This document shows positions 32,576 to 42,024 of a DNA stretch of 64,000 nt, piece by piece. The notes beneath the pieces are model-generated. The model had not been told where the DNA came from. It saw only the letters and a program-made list of their open reading frames with translations, and made no database searches. Each line of letters begins with the position of its first letter. The stretch's first letter is position 1. A program made the translations under genes and the position numbers. Origin of the DNA: an uncultured Paracoccaceae bacterium (GTDB taxonomy: Bacteria; Pseudomonadota; Alphaproteobacteria; Rhodobacterales; Rhodobacteraceae); the NCBI GenBank assembly GCA_947493255.1, contig CANLQK010000002.1, positions 477,124 through 541,123 on the forward strand. Reading direction: 5' to 3'.

Positions 32576-33312
32576 CTGTTTCTCCGGATCAGGGGGACAC
32601 TGGAGGTCGGGTAGGTGGTTTCAGGGTGGGGTGGGTGCCCCTCGGTTCGATCCCAATAGCGGGTTGCACCACGGCGCAACCAGACGGGGATGGTCATGAT
32701 GAAACCGGCGACAAAGCCGCCCACATGGGCCCAATACGCGGTGCCGCCACCGTTAAGGTCGCTGCCAAGGCCATTGAATACCTGTAGCGCCATCCAGATG
32801 CCCAACACGATAAACGATGGGATCGGTAGAATGCGGATAAACACCACCAAAAAGATCAACACATCAACGCGCGCTTTGGGGAACATCAACAGATAGCCCC
32901 CCATAACCCCCGCAATGGCACCAGAGGCCCCAACCATCGGAATTTCAGAAGATGTGTTGGGAAGGTACTGGATGTAGGCAGCGGCAAAACCGGACAACAC
33001 GTAGAAAATGGCAAAGGGGATATGGCCCATTTCCTCTTCCATGTTGTCGCCAAAGATCCATAAAAACAGCATGTTACCTGCTAGGTGCATAAACCCACCG
33101 TGTAAAAACATATGGGTGAAAAAGCCGACCATCCCATCGCCCTGTTCAAAAAAGACTGGCCAGAATGCGTAGTCATATAAGAACTGGTTAGACGTGCGCA
33201 CATCCTGAAGCGCACCGTATTGCCATGCGAATACGGCGATGTTGATCGCGATCAACAGGTAGGTAACATAGGGAATGCGTTCGGACGGGTTGTGGTCTCT
33301 GATCGGTAACAT
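32572..33312 (-). CDS. Rhomboid family intramembrane serine protease
   Basis: A 246-residue six-helix membrane protein. The catalytic Ser sits in GASGAIAGVMGGY and the His in YWAHVGGFVAG; the helix 2 motif HMFLHGGFMHLAGN is also intact. It cleaves membrane proteins within the bilayer; the substrate is unknown. It heads the operon rhomboid-GFA-GFA-VOC, all linked by 1-4 bp overlaps. Confidence 0.92.
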   Translation of the reverse strand: MLPIRDHNPSERIPYVTYLLIAINIAVFAWQYGALQDVRTSNQFLYDYAFWPVFFEQGDGMVGFFTHMFLHGGFMHLAGNMLFLWIFGDNMEEEMGHIPFAIFYVLSGFAAAYIQYLPNTSSEIPMVGASGAIAGVMGGYLLMFPKARVDVLIFLVVFIRILPIPSFIVLGIWMALQVFNGLGSDLNGGGTAYWAHVGGFVAGFIMTIPVWLRRGATRYWDRTEGHPPHPETTYPTSSVPLIRRNR

Positions 33313-33351
33313 AGGGCAACCGTCCGGTTTTGTGGCCGGACGGTCAAGAGG

Positions 33352-36300
33352 TTATCCGCCGACTTCCGCCAAAAGCGCGGCATTCCCGCCTGCGGCTGTT
33401 GTATCCACACAGACGTGACGTTCGTGCAGGACATCTGCAGGCGAAATTGGCCCCATCAAAAGCGGAACAATTGCACCGCCGCGTTTGGCGAGGGTTTGTT
33501 CTATCGCGCGCGCGGTGGTGTCGTCTCCGCTGAAATGGACCGCCACAATGTTGGCTGACAAGAGGATGTCATCGGTGACGTCCGCACGGATGTCCGGTGT
33601 GCCGCCCAAGGCCGTGATCTGCGCGGCATGGGTTTCGGCCTGCGGGCCGACGCACAAAATGGTCCCGCGAGAATGGGCTGTCAGGCGGTTAGATTCGCCG
33701 GTCGGGCCAGGCATGTCATTGGGGAAATCTGGCGGAGAGGCCGGTGGATTGGACGCAAAGCGCGGCATGTACATTGGCCCACCTGCCTTTGGGCCGGTTC
33801 CAGATAAGCCAGACCCACCAAAGGGTTGGCTGCCGACAACAGCGCCGATTTGGTTGCGGTTGACGTAGATATTGCCACAGGCCACACGGTCGACGACGTG
33901 TTGAACGCGGTCATCAATTCGGGTGTGCAGGCCAAAGGTCAGCCCAAAACCAGTGGCATTGATGGCGTCAATCACGGTGTCGATCTCGCCAGACTTGAAT
34001 GTGGCCACATGTAGCACCGGCCCGAAGATCTCGCGTTGCAGGTCAGAAATTCCGTCGATGCGGATCAGCGTGGGTGCCACGAAGGTGCCCGTGTTTGGGG
34101 TACTAAGCGTATGGAGCACGCGACCTTCGGTTTGTGCGATGTCGATATGGGACTGGATGCCGGTCCGCGCTGTTTCGTCAATGAGAGGGCCAACATCCGT
34201 GGGCAGTTCCCAAGGGTTTCCGAGTGCTAGTTCGTCCATCGCCCCTTTGAGCATGTCGATCAGGGTGTCGGCCACGTCTTCTTGGACGTAGAGGCACCGT
34301 AGGGCGGAACAGCGTTGGCCTGCGGATTGGAATGCTGATTGCAAGATGTCACGCACGGCGTGTTCAGGCAGGGCGGTGCTGTCAACAATCATGGCGTTCA
34401 GCCCACCGGTTTCCGCGATGAGCGGGGTGGCCGGCGCGCAATGGTCAGCCATATTGCTGCGAATTTTGAGGGCGGTTGCCGTGGAACCGGTGAAGGCAAC
34501 GCCGTTGATTTTAGGGTGCCCTGTCAGGGCGGCGCCGATGTCGCCCGCGCCGGGGAGCAGTTGCAAAGTCGCCGTCGGTACGCCCGCTTCGTGCATCATT
34601 TGGACGGCGCGATAGGCGGCAAGGCCCGTTTGTTCGGCAGGTTTTGCCAGCACCCCGTTGCCTGCAGCAAGGGCGGCCGCAATTTGCCCAGTGAAAATGG
34701 CCAGTGGGAAGTTCCACGGCGAAATGCAGGTCCAGATACCACGTGGAACAGGGGCGTTTGCCTCGGCCTCGGCGGCGTAGAAATAAAGGAAATCAATCGC
34801 TTCACGAAGCTCGCCCACCGCGTCGAGAAGGGTTTTACCGGCTTCCCGATGCAAGAGCGCGAAGAATTCGGCGGCGTTGTCTTCGAACGCGCCTGCGACT
34901 TGACGAAGCGTCGCGGCGCGCGCGGAAGGCGTGGCTGCCCAAGGCTGCGCCTGTTCGATGGCGGTGGTGGCGTCGGTCGTGGTGGCCCACGTGATTTTGC
35001 CGACAAGGTCGTCTGGGATCGCGGGGTTGTGGACCGAACGCGGTGCGGCGCTATGCGGTGGCTGATCAAACGCTAACAATGGCATTGCTTGCCAGTTGTG
35101 ATGACGGAATTGCGCCGTCGCTTCGTTGATTGCGGTTAGTGTTGGTTGGTCCGTAATGTCCCACCCTTTTGAATTGGCGCGGTGCGGCGCGAATAGATCC
35201 GGTGCTTTGGCGATGTCGGGCAGGGTGCCGATGGCGTCAAAGGGGTCGGCGGCGACGATTTCTGCGGGGACGTCTTCGTCTACGATTTGGTTCACGAAGG
35301 ACGAATTCGCGCCGTTTTCAAGCAGGCGACGTACGAGGTAGGCCAGCAGGTCTTCATGCGCGCCGACGGGTGCGTAGATGCGGCAACGGGTGCCGTTTTC
35401 CTTAAGGACCAATTTGTGAAGCAGTTCGCCCATGCCGTGGAGCCGTTGGAATTCGAAAGCATCTTTTGGCAAGTCACGCGCCATATGCAAAACGGCAGCG
35501 ACGGTATGGGCGTTGTGGGTCGCGAACTGGGGATAGAGGTGGTCCGTCAGCCCCAGCAGTTTGCGTGCGTTTGCAATGTAGCTGACATCCGTGTGGGCTT
35601 TGGCAGTAAAGACTGGGAAGCCATCTAGGCCCAAAACCTGTGCGCGTTTGATTTCCGCGTCCCAATAGGCCCCTTTTACAAGTCGTACCATGATTTTTCG
35701 ACTCGTGCGTTGGGCAAGGTCAGCCAACCAGTCGATAACGTATGATGCACGCGGGCCGTAGGCCTGAACGACGACGCCAAACCCGTCCCATCCGTCTAGC
35801 GCAGGGTCGGATACAACGGCTTCGATGACATCTAGTGACAATGAAAGACGGTCGGCTTCTTCAGCATCAACATTGAACCCTTGGCCTGCGGATTTGGCCA
35901 AAAGAGCGAGGCTGCGCAGACGCGGAACAAGTTCCGCCATCACGCGGCTATGCTGAGCGACTTCATAGCGGGGGTGCAGCGCGCTGAGTTTGACAGAAAT
36001 ACCGGGGTTTTCGGCGACGGTACCGTGGGTACAGGCCGTTGCGATGGATGAAATCGCACGGGAATAGGCGAGGTGGTAGGCTTTGGCATCTGCGTCCGTG
36101 CGGGCGGCTTCGCCCAACATGTCGTAGGAATAGGTGAAACCAATCTTTTCCATCCCAGCGGCACGTTTCATTGCGGCAGATATGTCTTCGCCCAAAACAA
36201 ACTGACGGCCCATTTCACGCATGGCACGGGCGACAGCGGCGCGGATCACAGGTTCACCGACCCGTTTAAGGGCGCGACGCAGGGGCTGTGCCAACCCTTG

Positions 36301-36708
36301 GCCGTCATCAAGGACGCGACCTGTCAGCAGAAGCGCCCATGTCGACGCATTAACAAGGCTGGACGACGAGGCGCCCAAGTGTTTCCCCCAATCGGAGGGG
36401 GCAATTTTGTCTTCGATCAGCGCATCGATGGTGTCAGCGTCGGGAACCCGCAACAATGCTTCGGCCAGACACATAAGTGCGATGCCCTCGTCCGTTGATA
36501 GACCGTATTCCGCCAAGAAAACTTCCATCAAACCGGGGTCAGCCGCGTCGCGAATTTGAGTGACGAGCGCTGCGGCGTCACAGCAAATGGCGGAACGATC
36601 CGTGTCGGTTAGAGCCGCGAGCTGCGCAAGGTGGGCAACGGTTGTGGGTTCGTTGGCGAGGTAAGCGGAATCGATTTGTGCGCGGATAGTTGAGGAAGAC
36701 GGCATCAT
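33352..36708 (-). CDS. putA: Bifunctional proline dehydrogenase/glutamate semialdehyde dehydrogenase
   Basis: A 1118-residue PutA that oxidises proline to glutamate in two steps. The proline dehydrogenase barrel spans about residues 150-450 (MVRLVKGAYWDAEIKR). The aldehyde dehydrogenase spans about 515-980 with Glu in IAETGGLNAM and Cys in SAGQRCSALR. A C-terminal domain of about 130 residues remains. It lacks the N-terminal ribbon-helix-helix of E. coli PutA, so it is not its own repressor; the divergent PutR does that job. The ATG at 36708 was preferred because AAGG is 6 nt upstream. Confidence 0.96.
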   Translation of the reverse strand: MMPSSSTIRAQIDSAYLANEPTTVAHLAQLAALTDTDRSAICCDAAALVTQIRDAADPGLMEVFLAEYGLSTDEGIALMCLAEALLRVPDADTIDALIEDKIAPSDWGKHLGASSSSLVNASTWALLLTGRVLDDGQGLAQPLRRALKRVGEPVIRAAVARAMREMGRQFVLGEDISAAMKRAAGMEKIGFTYSYDMLGEAARTDADAKAYHLAYSRAISSIATACTHGTVAENPGISVKLSALHPRYEVAQHSRVMAELVPRLRSLALLAKSAGQGFNVDAEEADRLSLSLDVIEAVVSDPALDGWDGFGVVVQAYGPRASYVIDWLADLAQRTSRKIMVRLVKGAYWDAEIKRAQVLGLDGFPVFTAKAHTDVSYIANARKLLGLTDHLYPQFATHNAHTVAAVLHMARDLPKDAFEFQRLHGMGELLHKLVLKENGTRCRIYAPVGAHEDLLAYLVRRLLENGANSSFVNQIVDEDVPAEIVAADPFDAIGTLPDIAKAPDLFAPHRANSKGWDITDQPTLTAINEATAQFRHHNWQAMPLLAFDQPPHSAAPRSVHNPAIPDDLVGKITWATTTDATTAIEQAQPWAATPSARAATLRQVAGAFEDNAAEFFALLHREAGKTLLDAVGELREAIDFLYFYAAEAEANAPVPRGIWTCISPWNFPLAIFTGQIAAALAAGNGVLAKPAEQTGLAAYRAVQMMHEAGVPTATLQLLPGAGDIGAALTGHPKINGVAFTGSTATALKIRSNMADHCAPATPLIAETGGLNAMIVDSTALPEHAVRDILQSAFQSAGQRCSALRCLYVQEDVADTLIDMLKGAMDELALGNPWELPTDVGPLIDETARTGIQSHIDIAQTEGRVLHTLSTPNTGTFVAPTLIRIDGISDLQREIFGPVLHVATFKSGEIDTVIDAINATGFGLTFGLHTRIDDRVQHVVDRVACGNIYVNRNQIGAVVGSQPFGGSGLSGTGPKAGGPMYMPRFASNPPASPPDFPNDMPGPTGESNRLTAHSRGTILCVGPQAETHAAQITALGGTPDIRADVTDDILLSANIVAVHFSGDDTTARAIEQTLAKRGGAIVPLLMGPISPADVLHERHVCVDTTAAGGNAALLAEVGG

Positions 36709-36725
36709 GAGCACCCTTATAGTAG

Positions 36726-36753
36726 CATAGGTGGTTTTACCTATATGCCTATG
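36726..36753. promoter_or_regulatory. Candidate PutR operator
   Basis: ATAGGT at 36727-36732 and ACCTAT at 36739-36744 form an inverted repeat with a 6-bp spacer, and CATAGG (36726-36731) is mirrored again by CCTATG at 36748-36753. Multiple half-sites between putA and the Lrp-type regulator suit an Lrp/AsnC octamer. Confidence 0.5.
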
Positions 36754-36828
36754 ATACCGAATAAATTATACAATATTCACCTCACATGGCGATCTGTGAA
36801 GTGATAATCGTTGATATTTGGTGGCAAG

Positions 36829-37308
36829 ATGAACAAAACGACTTTTGAGATAGATCCATTTGATCGAAAGATCCTTGATGTCATTGCAGTTGATGGCAGA
36901 ATCACTGTGACAGACCTGGCGCTGCGAATAGGTCTATCAAAGTCGCCGACACAGGCGCGGTTGCGCCGTTTGGAAGAAGCGGGCGTTGTTCGCGGGTACT
37001 GCGCGTTGTTTGACCCAATTTTGCTGGGACGCGACCATGTTGCTTTCGTCGAAGTGAAGTTGAGCGACACCCGTGAGGCCGCATTGGCCGCATTTAATGC
37101 CGCTGTGACACGCATCCCAGAAATCGAACAATGTCACCTCATTGCCGGTTCGTTCGACTATTTGTTGAAGGTACGAACCCGCGGCATGGCCGCATACCGT
37201 ATCGTACTGGCAGAGAGGCTGTCGACCTTGCCACACGTAGCGAACACATCAACATATGTGGCCATGCAAGCTGTCAAAGAAGAGGTTGTCATGCCCGCTG
37301 GGCAGTAA
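36829..37308 (+). CDS. putR: Lrp/AsnC-type proline utilisation regulator
   Basis: A 159-residue protein with an N-terminal helix-turn-helix (RITVTDLALRIGLSKSPTQA) and a C-terminal RAM ligand domain (ECHLIAGSFDYLLKV-like: EQCHLIAGSFDYLLKVRT). Its place divergent from putA is that of PutR, the proline-responsive activator in alphaproteobacteria. The ATG at 36829 was chosen over an upstream TTG because of the GGTGG before it. Confidence 0.9.
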   Translation: MNKTTFEIDPFDRKILDVIAVDGRITVTDLALRIGLSKSPTQARLRRLEEAGVVRGYCALFDPILLGRDHVAFVEVKLSDTREAALAAFNAAVTRIPEIEQCHLIAGSFDYLLKVRTRGMAAYRIVLAERLSTLPHVANTSTYVAMQAVKEEVVMPAGQ

Positions 37309-37382
37309 GTGCCCATTGCGCGTCGAAATCGTTAGATCGAGGCTGGACGCGGCCGCAATTTTCCCTATGTTCACCGACGCTG

Positions 37383-37468
37383 GCCCACGTGGTGGAATGG
37401 TAGACACTGGAGACTTAAAATCTCTTGGCCGTATGGCCGTGCCGGTTCGAGTCCGGCCGTGGGTACCA
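37383..37468 (+). tRNA. tRNA-Leu (anticodon TAA)
   Basis: An 86-nt class II tRNA. The acceptor stem pairs GCCCACG with CGTGGGT (G1-U72 wobble), the anticodon loop CTTAAAA gives TAA, a long variable arm follows (TTGGCCGTATGGCCGT), and the T arm is CGGTTCGAGTCCG. The CCA end is encoded at 37466-37468. Confidence 0.95.
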
Positions 37469-37507
37469 GCGTATTTCTGAAAAGATGCGTTGGTTGTCCA
37501 GTCCAGA

Positions 37508-37542
37508 AAAAAGGCGGCGCCTGAAGAAGGTGCCGCCTTTTT
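37508..37542. terminator. Bidirectional rho-independent terminator
   Basis: AAAAAGGCGGCGCC pairs with GGTGCCGCCTTTTT around a 7-nt loop. It follows tRNA-Leu and lies just past the end of the convergent transglycosylase gene, so it can stop both. Confidence 0.9.
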
Positions 37543-37567
37543 GTTTATAAATTCAAAAGATTACAGG

Positions 37568-38356
37568 TTACATGCGTTCTGCGCTGAGGGCGATGGCCTG
37601 TTGGTAAACAGTCGCTGCGTTCCATTCGTTCAAAACCCGGAAGTTCGCGGTGCCTTCGTTGTAGGGTTGGCCTGGCTGCCAGCCTTTTTGGCGCAGGAAG
37701 TTGGCGGTAGAGGCAAGGCTGTCGGCGACGGAGTAAAGGTCGACACGGCCGTTGCCATCGGCATCGACGCCATAGCGCAGGGCGTTGCCAGGCAAGAACT
37801 GGGTGTGGCCCATTTCACCATGTGCCGCGCCACGTTGGTTGGCAGCGAGGCCGCCTTGGTCGACGAGACGTAGGGCGGCAATTGCGTGCGGTGTAAAGAA
37901 ACCGGTACGACGGCAATCGTAGGCTACAGTGGTGATGCTGTCGACGACTGGGGTGTTGCCCATTGTGCGGCCAAAGCCGGTCTCCATGCCATGGATTGCA
38001 ATAAGAATGCCTGCAGGAACGCCATAAGCGCTTTCGAGGCTTGCGAAGAAGGCGGCGTTGTTGTCGCGTTGGCGGCGCATTTGGCTTGCGAAACTGTCGA
38101 GGCTGCCGAGGCGGATGCGAATAAAGTCGTTCAATTCATAGCGAACGCCGGTCTGGTTGCGGTCGGCCGCAATGGTGGACGTTGAATATTGTGCGTTTGC
38201 AAGGGCTTGCAGGCCTGCTTGGCCAACGCCTGCGGCTGCAGCTTCTTGTGCGAAGGCCTGTTTCCAAGCGGAGAAACCGGATGAATCGTTGCCGCATTGG
38301 GCGGCAATGGTTGGTGTGGCGAGGGCGGCAAAGGCCGCGGCGAGGACAAAACGCAT
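37568..38356 (-). CDS. Lytic murein transglycosylase
   Basis: A 262-residue periplasmic enzyme of the SLT_2/MltB-like family that cleaves the glycan strands of peptidoglycan. A signal peptide (MRFVLAAAFAALATPTIA) is followed by the catalytic domain with Glu in IHGMETGFGRT and the family motifs GEMGHTQFLP and YSVADSLASTANFL. The frame is open upstream, but the ATG at 38356 begins the signal peptide and has GGGAG upstream. Confidence 0.92.
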   Translation of the reverse strand: MRFVLAAAFAALATPTIAAQCGNDSSGFSAWKQAFAQEAAAAGVGQAGLQALANAQYSTSTIAADRNQTGVRYELNDFIRIRLGSLDSFASQMRRQRDNNAAFFASLESAYGVPAGILIAIHGMETGFGRTMGNTPVVDSITTVAYDCRRTGFFTPHAIAALRLVDQGGLAANQRGAAHGEMGHTQFLPGNALRYGVDADGNGRVDLYSVADSLASTANFLRQKGWQPGQPYNEGTANFRVLNEWNAATVYQQAIALSAERM

Positions 38357-38477
38357 AATAATAGCTCCCAAAAAATGTTGAGCGCAGGTTAACAGGTTTG
38401 AGACCACTGTTAAGTCAGGAATACAGGAGTTTTCCCCGCAAGCCCAAAGGTGGCGGAGCATTGCCCACGAAGCACGT

Positions 38478-38503
38478 AAGGGCGCTCGGTTTTGAGCGCC
38501 CTT
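38478..38503. terminator. Stem-loop downstream of metG
   Basis: AAGGGCGCTC pairs perfectly with GAGCGCCCTT around a 6-nt loop, 26 bp after the metG stop. Neither side has a good T run, so termination strength is uncertain. Confidence 0.5.
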
Positions 38504-38528
38504 GTAACCATTTGAAATGTTTTGAAAG

Positions 38529-40241
38529 TTAGTCGCGTTTGCCTGCGAACCGTTCAGCCCATTCTGTTCGCTCGTCGTCGGTGATTTTGGCGAATAGGTT
38601 GTCCGGCACTGTGAAGGCATGGCCTTCGGGCAGCGCTGTGAGTGCTGTTGCCATGTCAGATGGCCATTCCGCGTCTAACGTATTCATCGCGGACAACAAT
38701 TTTGCTGATGCATTGGGGATGAATGGGGCGGACAGGATTGCGTAGACGCGGATAAGGTTCAGGGCCAAACGAATTTGCGCTGCGGCTTGGTCTGGGTCGG
38801 TTTTGAACACCGACCATGGGGCGGCGGCCTGTAGGTATTCGTTGCCTGCGGCCCACATCGCACGCAGCTCGGCTGCGGCTTTGCGGATTTCGATCTTGTC
38901 CATGGCCGCCTCGTAGGCGCCAAGGCGGGTTTGCAGATCGGCGATGAGGGCGTTTTCAGCCTCGCCGAATGAGCCGCCTGCGGGGACGTCTTCGGAGTAT
39001 TTCGAGCGACAGAATTTGGTGACGCGAGAGACGAAGTTGCCCAAGACATCTGCGAGGTCTTTGTTGCAGTCCGTTTGGAACTGGTCCCATGTGAATTCGC
39101 TGTCGGAGGTTTCCGGCGCGCGGGACAAAAGCCACCAGCGCCAGTAGTCGGCGGGCAGAATTTCCAGCGCCTGATCCATGAACACGCCGCGCCCACGGGA
39201 CGTAGAGAACTGGCCGCCATCATAGTTTAAGTAGTTGAAAGATTTGAGGTAATCGACACGTTTCCAAGGCTCGCCTGACCCAAGGATGGTGGCGGGGAAG
39301 GAGAGGGTGTGGAAGGGGACGTTGTCTTTGCCCATGAACTGGGTGTAGCGCACGTCGCTCGCGCCTTTGTCCGTGCGCCACCAGCGGGCCCAATCATCGC
39401 CCTTGCCGGCATCGACCCATTCTTGGGAACAGGCGATGTATTCGATGGGGGCGTCGAACCAGACGTAGAAAACCTTGCCTTCCATGCCAGGCCAATCGGC
39501 GTCGCCCTTTTTGACGGGCACGCCCCAGTCGAGGTCGCGGGTGATACCGCGGTCTTGCAGACCGTCGCCATCGTGCAGCCATTTCTTGGCAATAGAGGTG
39601 GTGAGGACGGGCCAACCTGTTTGGCTGTCGATCCATTGATCGATGTCGTCTTTGAGTTTGGATTGCAGTAAATACAGGTGTTTGGTTTCGCGCATTTCCA
39701 GATCGGTGGAGCCGGAGATGGTGGAGTGCGGATTGATCAGATCGACCGGATCCAACAGTTTGCCGCAGTCATCACATTGATCGCCGCGCGCGTCCTCATA
39801 CCCGCAATTGGGGCAGGTGCCTTCAATATAACGGTCAGGCAGGTAGCGGCCATCGGCATGAGAATACATTTGTTTTTCAAGGCGTTCTTCGATCAGGCCT
39901 TTGTCGGCCAGAACACCTGCGAAGTGCTGGGTGAGCTTGCGGTTTTGCTCGGAACTGGAGCGACCGTAATGATCAAAAGAGAGGCTGAAGCCTTCGGCGA
40001 GGTCCGCCTGAACCTGCCACATTTCCGCGCAATATTCATCGACGGGTTTGCCCGCTTTGGCGGCGGCGAGTTCGGCGGGAGTGCCGTGTTCATCTGTGGC
40101 GCACAGGAACAACACCTCGTCCCCACGGCCACGCAGGTAGCGGGCGTAGAGGTCGGCGGGCAGTTGGCTGCCCACGAGGTTACCAAGGTGTTTGATCCCG
40201 TTGATGTAGGGAATGGCGGAGGTGATGAGATGGCGGGCCAT
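38529..40241 (-). CDS. metG: Methionyl-tRNA synthetase
   Basis: A 570-residue class Ia synthetase charging tRNA-Met. The HIGH region is [14 protein letters not shown], the zinc knuckle is [17 protein letters not shown] at about residues 141-157, and the KMSKS loop appears as [10 protein letters not shown]. It lacks the C-terminal tRNA-binding EMAP-like domain found in longer forms, as usual for this group. A palindromic element lies about 180 bp upstream. Confidence 0.97.
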   Translation of the reverse strand: MARHLITSAIPYINGIKHLGNLVGSQLPADLYARYLRGRGDEVLFLCATDEHGTPAELAAAKAGKPVDEYCAEMWQVQADLAEGFSLSFDHYGRSSSEQNRKLTQHFAGVLADKGLIEERLEKQMYSHADGRYLPDRYIEGTCPNCGYEDARGDQCDDCGKLLDPVDLINPHSTISGSTDLEMRETKHLYLLQSKLKDDIDQWIDSQTGWPVLTTSIAKKWLHDGDGLQDRGITRDLDWGVPVKKGDADWPGMEGKVFYVWFDAPIEYIACSQEWVDAGKGDDWARWWRTDKGASDVRYTQFMGKDNVPFHTLSFPATILGSGEPWKRVDYLKSFNYLNYDGGQFSTSRGRGVFMDQALEILPADYWRWWLLSRAPETSDSEFTWDQFQTDCNKDLADVLGNFVSRVTKFCRSKYSEDVPAGGSFGEAENALIADLQTRLGAYEAAMDKIEIRKAAAELRAMWAAGNEYLQAAAPWSVFKTDPDQAAAQIRLALNLIRVYAILSAPFIPNASAKLLSAMNTLDAEWPSDMATALTALPEGHAFTVPDNLFAKITDDERTEWAERFAGKRD

Positions 40242-40567
40242 GGGTCGTCCTTTGCTTGCAGGTTTCCTTTAGCGCGAAGGACGGGGGAGGGCTAGTGGGG
40301 TTCGCTTAGGTGGCGGTTCGGGTGGGTGAAAAGTTAACGCGCTGCGAGGTGAAAAACCCGAACGGGCGCGAAGGCGAGGTTAACGCGTTATTTTGTTGGG
40401 TTTTGGAGGAGTCACATTGCGTACACATCCTGTACACAAGCTGTATGTACAGGATGTACAAAATCGCGTGGTTAACGGGGCGTACGGTGGGAGGCTGTTA
40501 AGGTTTTGGGGGCGGGCGTGGTGAATGGCGGGTTTGAGCCGAAACTTACCGCCTTGTCTCCAATCCG
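40242..40567. other. 326-bp intergenic region upstream of metG
   Basis: This region holds the metG promoter area and the second copy of the dispersed palindromic element. It also contains two TTAACGCG stretches (around 40336 and 40380). I see no RNA gene or credible short protein gene apart from overlapping chance frames. Confidence 0.5.
40419..40457. repeat. Dispersed palindromic element, intergenic copy
   Basis: It contains the same 15-base and 12-base blocks as the valS copy (GCGTACACATCCTGT and CTGTATGTACAG). Here the element also forms a perfect 12-bp inverted repeat: ACATCCTGTACA at 40425-40436 and TGTACAGGATGT at 40446-40457 around 9 bases. The valS copy has a degenerate version of this palindrome. 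Confidence 0.85.
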
Positions 40568-40792
40568 TTAAGCACAGCAGGACTTGCCCTCTTGGATCGG
40601 CGGGCACGGTACAGTGGCGTAAGAACAATACACGCAGCAGTCACCTTCCAAGGGCTTCAAAACTGTTTGGCAGGACTTGCACTCATAAAACCATTGGCAT
40701 GCATCGGTTGGCATCATCTCTTCTTGAACGTGCCCGCATGTTGGGCATGTGAGGGTGGATCTTAGAATTACTTTTGTTTCTTCATTCGCCAT
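40568..40792 (-). CDS. GDCCVxC mercury-associated protein
   Basis: A 74-residue cysteine-rich protein with CPTCGH, CKSCQ and the family signature GDCCVYCSYATVPCPP, ending in CC. The family is found beside mercury transport genes and is thought to bind or pass on Hg(II). It overlaps merF by 25 bp, which suggests coupled translation. Confidence 0.85.
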   Translation of the reverse strand: MANEETKVILRSTLTCPTCGHVQEEMMPTDACQWFYECKSCQTVLKPLEGDCCVYCSYATVPCPPIQEGKSCCA

Positions 40793-40977
40793 ATCGCGTA
40801 CCCTGAGAGAATTAGAAAACCTGCCATAACAGGAAATAAAACTACGTCATTGTAGAGCACTCCCAGCAGACCTGTCAGACCCAATGCGGTTAATACAATC
40901 GGCAATAGTGGCGTGAAACAGCACAAAGCTGCTAGCAACGTCCCTCCAAGGCTAAAGGACAGCAATTTGTTCTTCAT
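40768..40977 (-). CDS. merF: Mercury transport protein MerF
   Basis: A 69-residue inner membrane protein with two spans (SLGGTLLAALCCFTPLLPIV and VVLFPVMAGFLILSGYAIW). The CC pair in the first span (ALCCFTP) is the Hg-binding signature. AAGGA precedes the ATG. Neither merR, merA nor merP is visible nearby, so this is a minimal mercury-handling unit. Confidence 0.85.
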   Translation of the reverse strand: MKNKLLSFSLGGTLLAALCCFTPLLPIVLTALGLTGLLGVLYNDVVLFPVMAGFLILSGYAIWRMKKQK

Positions 40978-41060
40978 CCGATCAATCCTTAAGGCAGATG
41001 AGCACAGAGTTGTTGTGGAGCTTCACACACTTTCGGAAAATCGACTATGAAAAACAGCAA

Positions 41061-41080
41061 ACCACACAAATTTTTGTGGT
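41061..41080. promoter_or_regulatory. 20-bp near-perfect palindrome upstream of merF
   Basis: ACCACACAAATTTTTGTGGT has 6-bp perfect outer arms and a single mismatched pair inside. It lies 84 bp upstream of merF and downstream of the XRE gene end. It is a possible operator for an unidentified regulator; it does not look like a MerR box. Confidence 0.4.
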
Positions 41081-41138
41081 CACAATTCTTTGGCTTTAGC
41101 TTTGGGCAGGAATGGCAACTTTGTCCCGCAAAGCTGAC

Positions 41139-41915
41139 TTAGGCGCTTTTTGTCTTTTTAGGCGATCCGTCACCAAACATCGCCTCTAACGCCTGTTCTG
41201 TTGCTGCATCCGCCGGAAAGAACAGTTCGATTTTTAACTCTTCCAATGTCGCGTCTTCGGGGGAGCCGAATTGGGCGATGGTGCCGAACATGGACAGGCA
41301 TTGGTCGCCTAATTTGAAGATTGTGGGGACGGCGGGGCCGATGTCGCCGCCCGATTTGGCATGGGTCGCGAGGAAGGTTGCGGCGGCGTCGAGTTCGGGG
41401 ATGCCGCCAAGGGCTGCGCTTTCGGTGCGCAGGCGCAGCATGGAGTGGTGGGCGACCTCGGGCCAGTTTTCGACCATGTCCCACAGGAGCGGATTGTGCA
41501 GCATGTCGAGCATGCTGCTGCCCTCGGTCAGGCCCAACATGCCAAACATTTTTTGCGCAGGGGCGTTCATGCGGGTGAGGCGCCAGAGGCGGTCAATCGC
41601 AATGCCGGGGTAGGGCGCGTGGTTGTCGAGCGTGCGGTCGATGGCGCGGCGCATGGGGGCCATGGCGGTTTCATCCCAATCACGCGCGGCATAGCGGGGG
41701 GTGAAGCCCATGGCGGCGAGCATTTGGTTGCGGGCCGAGAGGGGGATTGTCAGGGCTTCGCTCAGCATGACGATCATTTCGCGGCTGGGGCGGGCGCGGC
41801 CTGTTTCCATAAACGAGATGTGGCGGGCGCTGACGTTTGCCTCAAGCGCGAGGTCGAGTTGGCTGAACCTGCGGGTTTGGCGCCAGTGGCGCAGAAGATC
41901 TGAGAAATTGGTCAT
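41139..41915 (-). CDS. XRE regulator with MmyB-like ligand domain
   Basis: A 258-residue regulator: N-terminal helix-turn-helix (WRQTRRFSQLDLALEANVSA, then RHISFMETGRARPS) and a C-terminal MmyB/MLTR-type PAS-like domain (about 105-230), which binds fatty-acid-like ligands in some relatives. Divergent genes include a small membrane protein; the target is unknown. Confidence 0.85.
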   Translation of the reverse strand: MTNFSDLLRHWRQTRRFSQLDLALEANVSARHISFMETGRARPSREMIVMLSEALTIPLSARNQMLAAMGFTPRYAARDWDETAMAPMRRAIDRTLDNHAPYPGIAIDRLWRLTRMNAPAQKMFGMLGLTEGSSMLDMLHNPLLWDMVENWPEVAHHSMLRLRTESAALGGIPELDAAATFLATHAKSGGDIGPAVPTIFKLGDQCLSMFGTIAQFGSPEDATLEELKIELFFPADAATEQALEAMFGDGSPKKTKSA

Positions 41916-42024
41916 GACACGAGTTTAGGCAAAGGCGGGGCGCAGGTCACTTACCTATGAGGTAATTGTTTTGCCGCGCGGGGGCGTGCGAGCAGGTTGG
42001 CATGTTTCATTTAGGAGTGTGAAG

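Noticed and set aside
34339..35076. 245-residue open frame on the plus strand
   Set aside because: It runs antisense through the putA coding region, has no ribosome site or recognisable domain, and reflects codon bias in a GC-rich gene.
40310..40501. 63-residue open frame upstream of metG
   Set aside because: It lacks a ribosome site and its coding-like stretch is only the palindromic element read in one frame.
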